From Polyangiaceae bacterium (GTDB taxonomy: Bacteria; Myxococcota_A; Polyangia; Polyangiales; Polyangiaceae): a DNA stretch of 64,000 bases. This document shows positions 52,378 through 61,747 of this stretch, one piece after another. Within the stretch, counting starts at the first letter, position 1. Each line of letters begins with the position of its first letter. A model generated the notes under the pieces. That model searched no databases and had not been told where the DNA came from. It saw only the letters and a program-made list of their open reading frames with translations. The stretch spans positions 1-64,000 of the forward strand of contig JAICQO010000019.1 in assembly GCA_025937835.1 (NCBI GenBank), read 5' to 3'. A program made the translations under genes and the position numbers.

Positions 52378-53796
52378 ATGGTCCTGAGACTCTCACGCGC
52401 CCTGTCCGCGGGCGCCGCTGCCTCCTTTTACATCGGCATCCTCGCTGCTGGCTGCACCAAAGCCGATGACTCCGGGCGAAGCGCCTGCGAGGGCGAGAGC
52501 TGCGTCGTCATCGACAAGTGCACGACGGATCTCGATTGCGATTGGGGTATGTACTGCGGCCCCAACAACGAGTGCAGGTCGGATTGCATCGCCGGTGGCA
52601 AGGGGTGTCCGGACGGCAGCTCCTGTTCGAACCTCGGCAAGTGCGTCCCGGACGATCCGATCACGCCCCCGACCCCACCGCCCAACATCGGCGGCATGCT
52701 CGGCATCGGCGGGATCCCGAGCGCGGCGGGCCGTGGCGGCAGCGGCGGCAGCGGCGGTTCCTGCGCGCGAGCAGAAGCCAGCTTCGAGAAGGTGATCCCG
52801 AACATCATGTTGGTGGTGGATCGCTCGCTCAGCATGCAAACGCGGTTCGGCGGCAACGCTTCTCGCTGGAACGTGCTGCGTGAAGCCCTGATCGACCCGG
52901 CCGAGGGTCTCGTCGCCGAGCTCGAGGCGGAGGTGCGCTTCGGGCTGACCCTCTACACCTCGCCGGCCATCAACAACACGCCCGGCTTCGGCGGTCGCAT
53001 GGGCGGCGGCGGCGGCCGCACGGGAGGTGGCGGGCTCCCTGGCGCCGGTGGCGCCTCGGCTGGCGGCGGCGGAACCAGCGGGAGCGGGGCCGGCGGTGAC
53101 GCGGCGAGCATGATGTGTCCCTGGCTGATCGAGGTCCCGGTCGCGCTCAACAACCTGGATCCGATCTCGACGGTGTACCTGCCCAACGACGAGAAGGGCT
53201 ACACGCCGACCGGACAGTCACTGGCAGTCGTCTGGCCCAAGGTCGCGGCGATCGACGAGACGCTGATGCCGGGGCCCAAGTTCATCGTGCTGGCGACCGA
53301 CGGCGATCCCAACACCTGTGACGACAACAGCGCGGCGGCCGCCATGCAGGGCCGCCAGGCCTCGATGGACGCCATCTCCGCGGCGAAGGCTGCCGGTATC
53401 ACCACCTACGTCATCAGCGTCGGTGAAGACGTCAGCGAGGACCACCTCCGCGAGATCGCCAACATCGGCCAGGGCTTCCCCGCAGACGATCCGACGGACC
53501 GGTTTTACGTCACGACCGACACCACCGGCCTGGTGTCCGCGCTGAAGGAGATCATCCTCGGCGTGCGCCCCTGTGACTTCGAGCTCGAGGGTACGGTCAA
53601 CCTCGAGAAGGCAGGCGAAGGCAAGGTCGTGATCGACGGCACCGTGCTCACGTACGACGACCCGAACGGTTGGTCGCTGACGAGCCCGACTCACATCCAG
53701 CTCAACGGCACGGCCTGCGACCTGATTCGCGAAGGCGGCAGTCAGATCAACATCGATTTCCCCTGCGAAGTGTTCATTCCGAAGATCCCCGAGTGA
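52378..53796 (+). CDS. vWA-domain lipoprotein
   Basis: A 472-residue protein with a clear lipobox (ILAAGC) at about residue 26. A Cys-rich module (residues about 35-100) and a Gly-rich linker precede a von Willebrand type A domain. The MIDAS metal site reads DRSLSMQ (Asp-x-Ser-x-Ser), and the later strand FIVLATDGDPNTC supplies the third Asp. A second Gly-rich insertion (residues about 200-240) splits the domain. Such surface vWA lipoproteins of myxobacteria mediate protein-protein contact. No operon partner is evident. Confidence 0.82.
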   Translation: MVLRLSRALSAGAAASFYIGILAAGCTKADDSGRSACEGESCVVIDKCTTDLDCDWGMYCGPNNECRSDCIAGGKGCPDGSSCSNLGKCVPDDPITPPTPPPNIGGMLGIGGIPSAAGRGGSGGSGGSCARAEASFEKVIPNIMLVVDRSLSMQTRFGGNASRWNVLREALIDPAEGLVAELEAEVRFGLTLYTSPAINNTPGFGGRMGGGGGRTGGGGLPGAGGASAGGGGTSGSGAGGDAASMMCPWLIEVPVALNNLDPISTVYLPNDEKGYTPTGQSLAVVWPKVAAIDETLMPGPKFIVLATDGDPNTCDDNSAAAAMQGRQASMDAISAAKAAGITTYVISVGEDVSEDHLREIANIGQGFPADDPTDRFYVTTDTTGLVSALKEIILGVRPCDFELEGTVNLEKAGEGKVVIDGTVLTYDDPNGWSLTSPTHIQLNGTACDLIREGGSQINIDFPCEVFIPKIPE

Positions 53797-53891
53797 TCGC
53801 GGGCGGCCCTTCGCCGCGCAAACCCGGTGGTAGGCTCGGCGTCCCCGGATGCCGGGCGTCGAGGATGCTTAGGATGCCGGGGATGTTCCGG

Positions 53892-55190
53892 ATGCCGACC
53901 CGTCACGTTCCGATCGCGATCCTGGGCGCCGGTCTGACGGGCCTCTGCGCCGCGCGGACCATCCGGCGCGCGCGCGGAGCCTGTCGCGTGTTCGAGCGCA
54001 GCCGTCACGTGGGCGGGCACGCCAGCACGATCGAGGACCAGGGCTACCGCTTCGATTGCACGGGTCATCTGCTGCACCTGCGCTCGGACGCGCTCCGCGA
54101 AGAGGTGCTCGAGCTGCTCGACGGCGCCTGTTTCGAGATCGACCGCAATAGCGTGGTGTTCTCGAACGGCGTGACGACCCCCTACCCGTTCCAGGCCCAC
54201 ACGCACGGCCTCCCGCCGGAGGTGGCGTACGAGTGCTTGCTCGGATTTTTGAGGGCCGTCCAGCACCCGCCGTCCGAGCCGCCGCGGAACTTCGAGGAGT
54301 ATTGCCTGCGCCATTTCGGCGCCGGGTTCAGCCGGCACTTCATGCTGCCCTACAACCGCCGCCTGTTCGGCGTCCCGCTCGACCAGATCACCACCGACTG
54401 GTGCGAGCGCTTCGTGCCGCGGCCGAAGCTCGAGGACGTGCTCGCCGGCGCGGTGGGGCTCGAAAACTCGAGGCTCGGCTACAACTCGCGCTTTCTGTAC
54501 CCGAAGCTCGGGATCGGCGAGCTGCCGCGCGCGCTCGCCCGGAGCGCCGGCGATATCTCGTTCGACGCCTCGCTGGTGGAGCTCCGACCCGAACGGAGGG
54601 AGCTCGTGATCGGCAGCGAGCTCGTGCGCTACGAGACGCTCGTCAGCAGCGTGCCGTTGACGACCTTGCTCGATTCGATCCGCGAGCTGCCGAGCGAGGT
54701 CGCCGCGGCGCGCAAGCGGCTGCGGGTCACCGAGCTTCGTTACCTGGACGTGGCGCTCGCTGCGCCTCCGAAGCGCGACTTTCACTGGGCGTACGTTCCG
54801 GAAGAACGCTTTCCGTTCTATCGCGTCGGCCAATACTCGGCGTTTTCCCAGGAAATGGCCCCGCCCGGCGGCTCGAGCCTGTACGTCGAGCTGGTCGATC
54901 GGAAGCCCCCCGACCTTTCGCGGCTGGTGCCCGAGGTGCTGGCCGGGCTGTGCGAGCTCGGGGTGATCCACAGCGCGAGCGACGTGCGCTTCGTGCGCGC
55001 GCGGCACCTCGAGCAGGCATACGTGATCTACGACGCGGAGCGGGCTCCTGCGCTGTCCGTGATCGAGCCGTTCCTGGAATCGCTGGGGGTGATCTCGACC
55101 GGCCGCTATGGCGCCTGGAACTACTCCTCGATGGAAGACGCGCTCCGCTTCGGCAGCGAAGCCGCCGAGCGCGCGCTGGTCCGCTCGTGA
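53892..55190 (+). CDS. FAD-dependent oxidoreductase / UDP-galactopyranose-mutase-like
   Basis: A 432-residue flavoprotein from ATG 53892; three more in-frame ATGs lie at 53865, 53874 and 53883, so the start is uncertain. The FAD site is VPIAILGAGLTGLCAARTI with the acidic end of beta-2 in FERSRHVGGHA. Downstream FDCTGHLLHLRS and LPYNRRLFGVPL resemble protoporphyrinogen-oxidase- or UDP-galactopyranose-mutase-like amine oxidases. Its GTGA overlap with a GT2 gene suggests a joint role in glycan or lipid-linked sugar synthesis. Confidence 0.8.
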   Translation: MPTRHVPIAILGAGLTGLCAARTIRRARGACRVFERSRHVGGHASTIEDQGYRFDCTGHLLHLRSDALREEVLELLDGACFEIDRNSVVFSNGVTTPYPFQAHTHGLPPEVAYECLLGFLRAVQHPPSEPPRNFEEYCLRHFGAGFSRHFMLPYNRRLFGVPLDQITTDWCERFVPRPKLEDVLAGAVGLENSRLGYNSRFLYPKLGIGELPRALARSAGDISFDASLVELRPERRELVIGSELVRYETLVSSVPLTTLLDSIRELPSEVAAARKRLRVTELRYLDVALAAPPKRDFHWAYVPEERFPFYRVGQYSAFSQEMAPPGGSSLYVELVDRKPPDLSRLVPEVLAGLCELGVIHSASDVRFVRARHLEQAYVIYDAERAPALSVIEPFLESLGVISTGRYGAWNYSSMEDALRFGSEAAERALVRS

Positions 55191-55993
55191 ACCCGAGCCC
55201 CGAAGTCTCGGTCGTCATCCCCGTCTACGACGAACAGGCGATCCTCTACGACGCCGTGGCGGGGCTCCTCGAGCGGCTCGCGGCTCGCGGGGTCTCGTTC
55301 GAGGTCGTGCTCGCCGAAAACGGCTCCCGCGACCGCACGCTCGACGTGGCGCGCGAGCTCGAGTCGCGCCACCCGGAGGTGCGCCACCTGTCCCTGCCCG
55401 AGCCGAACTACGGAAAAGCCCTGAAACAGGGCATCCTCGCCGCCCGCGGTGCGATCGTGGTCGCCGACGAGATCGACCTCTTGGATGTGGATTTCCAGGT
55501 CGAAGCCATCGCTCGCGTGCGCGCCGGAGCGGACCTCGTGATTGGCTCGAAGCTGATGGCCGGAGCCCGCGACCGGCGCCCGCTGTTCCGCCACCTCGGC
55601 AGCCTGGTCTACACGGGCCTGCTCCGCGCGGCGGTCGGCTACTCCGGCACCGACACCCACGGACCCAAGGCGCTCGACCGCGCGCGCCTGCTACCCATCG
55701 TCGAAGCCTGCTGCCTCGACCGCGACGTGTTCGCCAGCGAGCTCGCGGTGCGCGCCACACGCGCCGACCTGTCCGTGGTCGAGCTCCCCCTGACCATCCA
55801 AGAGAAGCGCCCCCCGAGCGTGAACTTGCTGCGACGCGTCCCCGCGGTCCTGAAAAACCTCGCCCAGCTCGCTTATTTCACGCGAAGAAGCTCACCACAC
55901 CTCGACCCGCCAACCGCGCTGGCGGGCGAGCCGGGACAGGCGGCGGTCGGGCCAGACGGCTACCGGAGTCGCGACGGCCTCGAGCAGCGGTAG
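55187..55993 (+). CDS. GT2 family glycosyltransferase
   Basis: A 268-residue GT2 enzyme of the polyprenyl-phosphate-mannose/glucose-synthase-like type, starting at GTG 55187 (overlap with the upstream stop). Seen: SVVIPVYDEQAIL, VLAENGSRDRT and NYGKALKQGI; the D-x-D position reads ADEIDLLDVD. No membrane helices are obvious. The last about 34 residues, after LAYFTRR, look non-conserved and overlap the antisense HAD phosphatase by 102 bases. It probably transfers a sugar to a lipid carrier or protein; the substrate is not known. Confidence 0.82.
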   Translation: MNPSPEVSVVIPVYDEQAILYDAVAGLLERLAARGVSFEVVLAENGSRDRTLDVARELESRHPEVRHLSLPEPNYGKALKQGILAARGAIVVADEIDLLDVDFQVEAIARVRAGADLVIGSKLMAGARDRRPLFRHLGSLVYTGLLRAAVGYSGTDTHGPKALDRARLLPIVEACCLDRDVFASELAVRATRADLSVVELPLTIQEKRPPSVNLLRRVPAVLKNLAQLAYFTRRSSPHLDPPTALAGEPGQAAVGPDGYRSRDGLEQR

Positions 55994-56554
55994 GTCCGTG
56001 ATGCTGTCGGTGTAAAAGGCGGCGTCTTCGATGCGGAAGCCGATCTGTTCCGAGAGGCGCTGCGTGCGCAGCACCTTGCCGCGCCCGTAGCAGAGCGGAT
56101 CCACCACGTCGCCGGTGAGACGGCCGCTCGCGTCGAGCATGAGCTCACTCGAGACCACGTGCTCGATGCCGAGCAAGCGCGCGAGGGGCCGCGCCGCATA
56201 CGGTGCCGCGCTGGTGACGATCGCGGTCACGTCGCCCCGGGCCCGGTGGCGCTCGACGGCTTCGCGCGCGCCGCGCCGTACGTGGTGGGGAACGCAGCGC
56301 TCGAACCACTCCTCGGTGGTCTCGATCAGCGATGCCTCGCTCGTGCCGCGGTAGTCGCGCAGCGCGATCCGCGCGACTTTTTCGGCGTCGATCACGCCCA
56401 GGGAGTAGCGCAGGATCCAGCCGACGATGCGCAGCAGCTCGAACACGGACACCTCTCCCCGGGCTCGACGGTCGCGCGTGTACAGCAATGCCGTATGCGT
56501 CGTCAGCAGGGTGCGGTCCATGTCGAATAGAGCCGCTCGGCGCATGCGGCCCAT
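55892..56554 (-). CDS. HAD-superfamily phosphatase (SerB-like, HAD-IB)
   Basis: A 220-residue HAD-IB hydrolase. Motif I is FDMDRTLL with the two Asp at the nucleophile and acid positions; motif II is IVTSAAP; motif III is the Lys in GRGKVL; and motif IV is YTDSITDLPLL. The helical cap lies between motifs I and II. Family members dephosphorylate phosphoserine or small phosphometabolites; the acyl-phosphatase relatives attack lipids. Its 3' end overlaps the GT2 gene by 102 bases on the opposite strand. It is divergent from hrpB with 20 bases between the starts. Confidence 0.83.
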   Translation of the reverse strand: MGRMRRAALFDMDRTLLTTHTALLYTRDRRARGEVSVFELLRIVGWILRYSLGVIDAEKVARIALRDYRGTSEASLIETTEEWFERCVPHHVRRGAREAVERHRARGDVTAIVTSAAPYAARPLARLLGIEHVVSSELMLDASGRLTGDVVDPLCYGRGKVLRTQRLSEQIGFRIEDAAFYTDSITDLPLLEAVATPVAVWPDRRLSRLARQRGWRVEVW

Positions 56555-56574
56555 GACATAACACCGCCCTGGCG

Positions 56575-59145
56575 TTGTTGTCCCTCCCGATCGATCCCCT
56601 GCTGCCGGCGCTGCTCGAGTCGCTGCGGAGCAATCCGCGGCTCGTGCTCGAAGCGCCCCCCGGCGCCGGCAAAACCACGCGCCTGCCGCGAGCGCTCGTG
56701 GACTCCGAGCTCCTCGCGGGGCGCGAGGTCTGGGTCTCCGAGCCGCGACGCATCGCAGCGCGCCTGTCGGCCGAGCGAGTGGCGGAAGAATCCGGGCAGC
56801 CCCTCGGGCGGCGCGTCGGCTACCGCGTCCGCTTCGAAGAAGCCGCGAGCCGCGAGACCCGGCTCTTTTACGTGACCGAAGGCGTGCTTTTGCGGCGCCT
56901 GCTCGCGGATCCGAAGCTCGACGGCATCGGCGCGGTGGTGCTCGACGAGTTTCACGAGCGGCACCTGGACACGGATCTGCTGCTCGCGCTCGTGGCCGAG
57001 CTCCAGCGCACGACCCGCCCGGACCTCAGATTGGTGGTGATGAGCGCCACGCTCGACGGCGCGCGCGTCGCCGAGCTGCTCGGTGGCTGCCCGCGCCACA
57101 CCAGCGAAGGCCGGCGCTTCTCGGTCAGCATCGAGCACCAGCCGAAGCTCGACGATCGACCGCTCGAAAAGCAGGTGGTGAGCGCGGTGCGCAGCCTGCT
57201 CGATGCAACCCCGGAGGGTGACGTGCTCGTGTTCCTGCCGGGCGCGTCCGAGATCCGGCGCGCTGGCGAGGCGCTCGAGGCGCTGTCGCTCGAGCGGGCG
57301 CTCTCCGTGGTACCCCTGCACGGCGACCTGCCCGTGGCCGAGCAGGCCAAGGCGCTGCGGCGCGGGCAGAAGCGCAAGGTCGTGCTGTCCACCAACGTGG
57401 CCGAGTCGAGCGTGACCATCGACGGGGTCACGGCCGTGGTGGACTCGGGGCTGGCGCGGGTTGCCGAGCATTCGCCGTGGACCGGCCTGTCGAGGCTCAC
57501 CACGGCCAAGATCAGCCGCGCCTCGGCGGCGCAGCGGGCGGGCCGCGCCGGGCGCCAGGCCGAGGGGCGCGTGATCCGGCTCTACACGCGCGGTGACTTC
57601 GAGTCGCGACCCGAGCACGATGCACCCGAGCTCGTGCGCCGCGAGCTCAGCGAGCCTTTGCTGCTGCTCCGAGGCATGGGGACGCGCTTCGAGGCCCTGC
57701 CGTTCCTCGACCCTCCGCCGGCGGCGGCCCTCGGGCGCGCCTCCGAGCTGCTCGCGTTGCTCGGGGCCGACGACGCGGACGGCAAGCTGACACCCGTCGG
57801 GCGCCGCATGCTGGAGCTGCCGCTGCATCCCCGGCTCGCGCGGCTCTTGCTCGAGGGAGAGCGGCTCGGCGTGGGCGAGCAGGCCGCGCTGGTCGCAGCC
57901 TTCCTCGGCGAACGCGATCCACGGCTCTCCGAGCGCACCGGCTTCGGCGGCGGGGCGCGCGCGCCGAGCCACACGCCGACCGGGCCCTCGGACGTGCTCG
58001 AGCTGCTCGACACCTTCGAGCTTGCTCGATCGCTCGAGCGCGATCCGCGCCGTCTGAAGAGCCACGGCCTCGATCCCCGGGTCACGGACAGCGTGTTTCG
58101 CGCCGAGCGCCACCTCCGGCGTAGCAGCGGGCGTGCCTCTCGGGATTCGAGGCAAATCGCGGCCGCGAACGCGGAAGAAGCGATCTTGCAGGCCGTGCTC
58201 GCGGGCTTCGCGGATCGGCTGGCGCGCCGGCGCAAGCCGGGTTCGAGCGAGCTCTTGCTGGCGAGCGGCAGCACGGCGCGGCTCGCCGAGTCGAGCGTGG
58301 TGCGCGACGCGGAGCTGATGCTCGCGCTCGACGTCGACGAACGCAGCGACGGCCGCGGCGGTGCCGTGGTGCGGCTCTCGAGCAGCGTGCGCCCCGAGTG
58401 GCTGTTCGAGAAGTACTCGGAGCGGATCGCGCTCGGCGACGAGCTCGTCTGGAACGACACGCTCGAGCGCGTCGACCGCGTCACCCGCCTGGCATTCGGT
58501 GCGGTGGCGCTCGAAGAGCAGATCAGCGCCGCAGAGCCGAGCGCCGAGTCGAGCGCGGTCTTGTTGCGCGCGGTCACGCAGCGCGGCGCTCACGAGTTCC
58601 TGAAGAGCGACGCGCTGACGGCGCTCGGAGAGCGGCTCTCGCTGCTGTCCCGCTTTCATCCCGAGCTCGGCCTGTCGAGCTTCGACTCCGGCGCGGCGCT
58701 CGAGCTTGCCCGGTCCTTGTGCGAGGGCAAGGTGGCGTTCGCCGAGCTCCGCGCGGCCGATCCGGCGCTAGTCGCTGAGAGCTCGCTGCCGCACGAGGTG
58801 CAGCGCCTGCTCGCGAGCGAGTGCCCGAAGAGCGTTCGGCTCCCCGGCGGCCGCAACGTCAGCGTGAGCTACGAGCCAGGGCGGCCGCCCTACATCGAGT
58901 CGCGCCTGCAGGACTTTTTCGGCATGGGTGACGGCCCGCGCCTGCTCGGCGGGCGCCTCCCCCTCACCTTGCACCTGCTCGCGCCCAACGCGCGCGCCGT
59001 CCAGGTCACGCAAGATCTGGCCGGCTTCTGGGAGCGCCACTACCCCGCGATCCGTCGCGAGCTGATGCGGCGCTACCCGCGGCACTCCTGGCCCGAAGAC
59101 GGCCGCAGCGCGACGCCCCCACCGCCGAAGCCGCCTCGGCGCTAG
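56575..59145 (+). CDS. hrpB: ATP-dependent RNA helicase HrpB
   Basis: An 856-residue DEAH-box helicase with TTG start. Motif I is APPGAGKTTRLP, Ia SEPRRIAARL, II DEFHERHLDTD, III VMSATLDG, V STNVAESSVTIDGV and VI QRAGRAGRQAEGR. The HrpB-type C-terminal half (HA2/OB and HrpB_C, ending around RHSWPED) is present, and the length is standard. The bacterial HrpB role is poorly defined (RNA remodelling). It is convergent with mutS, with stop codons in direct contact. Confidence 0.93.
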   Translation: MLSLPIDPLLPALLESLRSNPRLVLEAPPGAGKTTRLPRALVDSELLAGREVWVSEPRRIAARLSAERVAEESGQPLGRRVGYRVRFEEAASRETRLFYVTEGVLLRRLLADPKLDGIGAVVLDEFHERHLDTDLLLALVAELQRTTRPDLRLVVMSATLDGARVAELLGGCPRHTSEGRRFSVSIEHQPKLDDRPLEKQVVSAVRSLLDATPEGDVLVFLPGASEIRRAGEALEALSLERALSVVPLHGDLPVAEQAKALRRGQKRKVVLSTNVAESSVTIDGVTAVVDSGLARVAEHSPWTGLSRLTTAKISRASAAQRAGRAGRQAEGRVIRLYTRGDFESRPEHDAPELVRRELSEPLLLLRGMGTRFEALPFLDPPPAAALGRASELLALLGADDADGKLTPVGRRMLELPLHPRLARLLLEGERLGVGEQAALVAAFLGERDPRLSERTGFGGGARAPSHTPTGPSDVLELLDTFELARSLERDPRRLKSHGLDPRVTDSVFRAERHLRRSSGRASRDSRQIAAANAEEAILQAVLAGFADRLARRRKPGSSELLLASGSTARLAESSVVRDAELMLALDVDERSDGRGGAVVRLSSSVRPEWLFEKYSERIALGDELVWNDTLERVDRVTRLAFGAVALEEQISAAEPSAESSAVLLRAVTQRGAHEFLKSDALTALGERLSLLSRFHPELGLSSFDSGAALELARSLCEGKVAFAELRAADPALVAESSLPHEVQRLLASECPKSVRLPGGRNVSVSYEPGRPPYIESRLQDFFGMGDGPRLLGGRLPLTLHLLAPNARAVQVTQDLAGFWERHYPAIRRELMRRYPRHSWPEDGRSATPPPPKPPRR

Positions 59146-61731
59146 CTAGACCTTGCCCTTCCAGCGCGCGAGCAAGCTCAGCGCGTCGAGGCCGGTCATG
59201 CGATCGAGCTCGAGGCCCCGCAGGGTGTCGACGAAGGCGCGCAGCGTCTCCGGATCGACGTCCTGGGTGCGGAACAGGTCGAGCTGATCTTCTGGCTTCT
59301 TTTTCTTCTTGGGCGTGGCGGCTCTGCCGGACTCGAGCTCGGTGAGCAAGGCCCGGGCACGCGCCAGCACCGATTCGGGAAGGCCCGCGAGACGCGCCAC
59401 CGCCACCCCGTAGCTCTTGCTCGCGGGTCCCTTGACCAGGCGATGCAGAAACACGACGTCCCCGTCGACCTCGCGCGCGCTCACGCTGTAGTTTTCGATG
59501 TGCGGACTGTCTTCTCCCAGCTTCACGAGCTCGTGGTAGTGCGTCGCGAACAGGGCGCGGCAGCCGATGGCCTCGTCCAGGTACTCGAGCACGGCCCAGG
59601 CGATCGACAGCCCGTCGAAGGTGCTAGTGCCGCGCCCGATCTCGTCCAGGATCACGAGCGAGCGTCGGGTGGCCGTGCGCAAGATCTCCGAGGTCTCGCG
59701 CATCTCGACCATGAACGTGCTCTCGCCGCGCGAGACGTTGTCGCTCGCGCCGACGCGCGACAGAACCCGGTCCACGACGCCGACGCGCGCCTCGGCGGCA
59801 GGCACGTAGGCACCGGACTGAGCCAGGATCGTGATCAGGGCGACCTGGCGCAAGAGCGTGCTCTTGCCGGCCATGTTCGGCCCCGTCACGAGCCACAGCC
59901 GCTCGCGCGAGCCCGATAGCTCGACGTCGTTCGGCACGAAACGTCCGGCGGCCGCCAGGCGTTCGACGACCGGGTGGCGCGCGTCGCGCAAGCACAGCAC
60001 GTCCGAGGCGTCGACGTCGGGGCGCGCGTAGTCGTAGCGGTGCGCGACCTCGGCCAGGCCCTGCGCCACGTCCCAGCGCGCGATCCGGCGAGACAGCTCG
60101 CGCACGCGCTCGCCGTGCTCCTTGGCTCGAGCACAGAGCTCGGCGAGCAACCCGAGCTCGCGCTCGCGGTGGCGCTCTTCGGCGTGGGTGATGCGGTCCG
60201 CGAGGTCGTCGAGCTCGGGCGTGGTGTAACGCTCCCCCGACGCGACCGTCTGTTTGCGGCGGAACCCGTCGGGAACTTTGCCGGCCTGCGCGCGCGTGAC
60301 CTCGATGTACCAGCCGAACACCCGCGTGTAGCGCACCTTCAGCGTGGAAATCCCGGTCTGCTCACGGAGCGTGGTCTCGAGCTCGACCATGCGCTCGGCG
60401 CCCGTGCGCCGCAGCGCGTCCAGCTCGTCGAGCTCGGGGTCGAAGCCGCGCTGGAAGATGCCGCCGTCTTTGGGCTGCACCGGCGGGCGCTCGACGAGCG
60501 CCGCGAGCAGCACCTCGGCGAGATCGGCCACGACGTCGACGCCCCCCGGCCCGAAGCCGAGCAGCTCGAGCGACACGGCCGCGCCCTGGGATTCGAGGAG
60601 GGAGACGGCGCGCGCCGCCGCGACCAGCCCGTTACGCAGCGCTCCGAGGTCGCGCGGGGTCGCCTCCCCGAGGCTGGCGCGCGTCGCCAGCCGCTCGAGA
60701 TCGCCCACCTCCGACAGGATCTCGCGCAGCTCGCCGCGCAGCCGCGAGTTTTCTAGGAACAGCTCGACCCGGTCGAGGCGACGGCGGATCCGCGCGACGT
60801 CGAGCAGCGGGGCGAGCAAGCGTCGCCGGAGTAGCCGCGCTCCCGGCGGCGTCAGCGTGGCATCGATCACCGACAGCAGAGTGGAGGCCTTGCCGGCAGG
60901 CGACTCGACGAGCTCGAGGTGCTGCTGCGCCGTGCGGTCGATAGCCATGAATTCGCCCGGATCCCAGCGGGCGATCCGCCTGAGCGGCAGCTCTCTGCCC
61001 GGCGTGCAGGCGCGCGCGAACCGCAGCGCTCGCGCCGCCGCTCGCGCTGCGAGCGCGCCAATCGCCTGCGCTTCGAGCAAGAGCGCGCCCAGCGCGCTCG
61101 ACAGCTCTTGCTCCGAGAGCGCGGGGTCGGCGCTCACGCTGGTGCCGCCCGACAGCTCGATGCCGCGCCGGAGCTCCGCGACTGCGTCATCGGGCTCTCC
61201 GACACCCAGCAGCACCTCGCGCGGACGCGCGCGCGACAACGCAGCCAGCAGGGCGGCTCCGTCCGGCAGGACCGCGGCGCTGAGCTCGCCGGTCGACAGA
61301 TCGAGCAACGACAGCCCGAGGCCCGCTCGGGACGACTCGACGGCGGCGAGGAAGTTGTTGGCGCCAGCCACCAGGTGTTCGTCGAGCGTGGCCAGCCCCG
61401 GCGTGATCACCCGCACCACCTTGCGCGGCACGATGCCCTTCACCGTGGCCGGATCGGCCATCTGCTCGCAGATCGCGACGCGCCGTCCGAGCTCGAGCAG
61501 GCGCGCGATGTAGCCGTGAGCGGCGTGGTGCGGCACGCCCGCCATCGGCACCTCGTCGGGCTTACCCCGGTTCCGGCTGGTGAGCGTCAGATCCAGCAGC
61601 CGCGCCGCGACCACGGCGTCGTCTCCGAACATCTCGTAGAAGTCGCCGAGCCGAAAAAAGACGATCGCGTCCGGATGCGCCTGCTTGGCCTCCGCATGCT
61701 GCTGCATGACCGGAGTGGCGCGTGCGTTCAT
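59146..61731 (-). CDS. mutS: DNA mismatch-repair protein MutS
   Basis: An 861-residue MutS. The mismatch-binding N-terminus has the Phe-x-Glu motif in FRLGDFYEMF; the connector, lever and clamp domains follow; and the ATPase shows Walker A TGPNMAGKSTLLRQ, the DExx box VILDEIGRGTSTFDG and ATHYHEL. The helix-turn-helix and C-terminal part follow, with a Lys-rich segment (KKKKKPEDQLDLF) near residue 825 resembling a beta-clamp-binding or linker region. It binds mispairs and recruits MutL. Its stop abuts the hrpB stop (GCTAGC palindrome). Confidence 0.96.
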   Translation of the reverse strand: MNARATPVMQQHAEAKQAHPDAIVFFRLGDFYEMFGDDAVVAARLLDLTLTSRNRGKPDEVPMAGVPHHAAHGYIARLLELGRRVAICEQMADPATVKGIVPRKVVRVITPGLATLDEHLVAGANNFLAAVESSRAGLGLSLLDLSTGELSAAVLPDGAALLAALSRARPREVLLGVGEPDDAVAELRRGIELSGGTSVSADPALSEQELSSALGALLLEAQAIGALAARAAARALRFARACTPGRELPLRRIARWDPGEFMAIDRTAQQHLELVESPAGKASTLLSVIDATLTPPGARLLRRRLLAPLLDVARIRRRLDRVELFLENSRLRGELREILSEVGDLERLATRASLGEATPRDLGALRNGLVAAARAVSLLESQGAAVSLELLGFGPGGVDVVADLAEVLLAALVERPPVQPKDGGIFQRGFDPELDELDALRRTGAERMVELETTLREQTGISTLKVRYTRVFGWYIEVTRAQAGKVPDGFRRKQTVASGERYTTPELDDLADRITHAEERHRERELGLLAELCARAKEHGERVRELSRRIARWDVAQGLAEVAHRYDYARPDVDASDVLCLRDARHPVVERLAAAGRFVPNDVELSGSRERLWLVTGPNMAGKSTLLRQVALITILAQSGAYVPAAEARVGVVDRVLSRVGASDNVSRGESTFMVEMRETSEILRTATRRSLVILDEIGRGTSTFDGLSIAWAVLEYLDEAIGCRALFATHYHELVKLGEDSPHIENYSVSAREVDGDVVFLHRLVKGPASKSYGVAVARLAGLPESVLARARALLTELESGRAATPKKKKKPEDQLDLFRTQDVDPETLRAFVDTLRGLELDRMTGLDALSLLARWKGKV

Positions 61732-61747
61732 GCGGAGCGAGCGAAAC

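Noticed and set aside
56503-58659. 718-codon minus-strand frame
   Set aside because: Antisense to hrpB; no recognisable domain or start signal.
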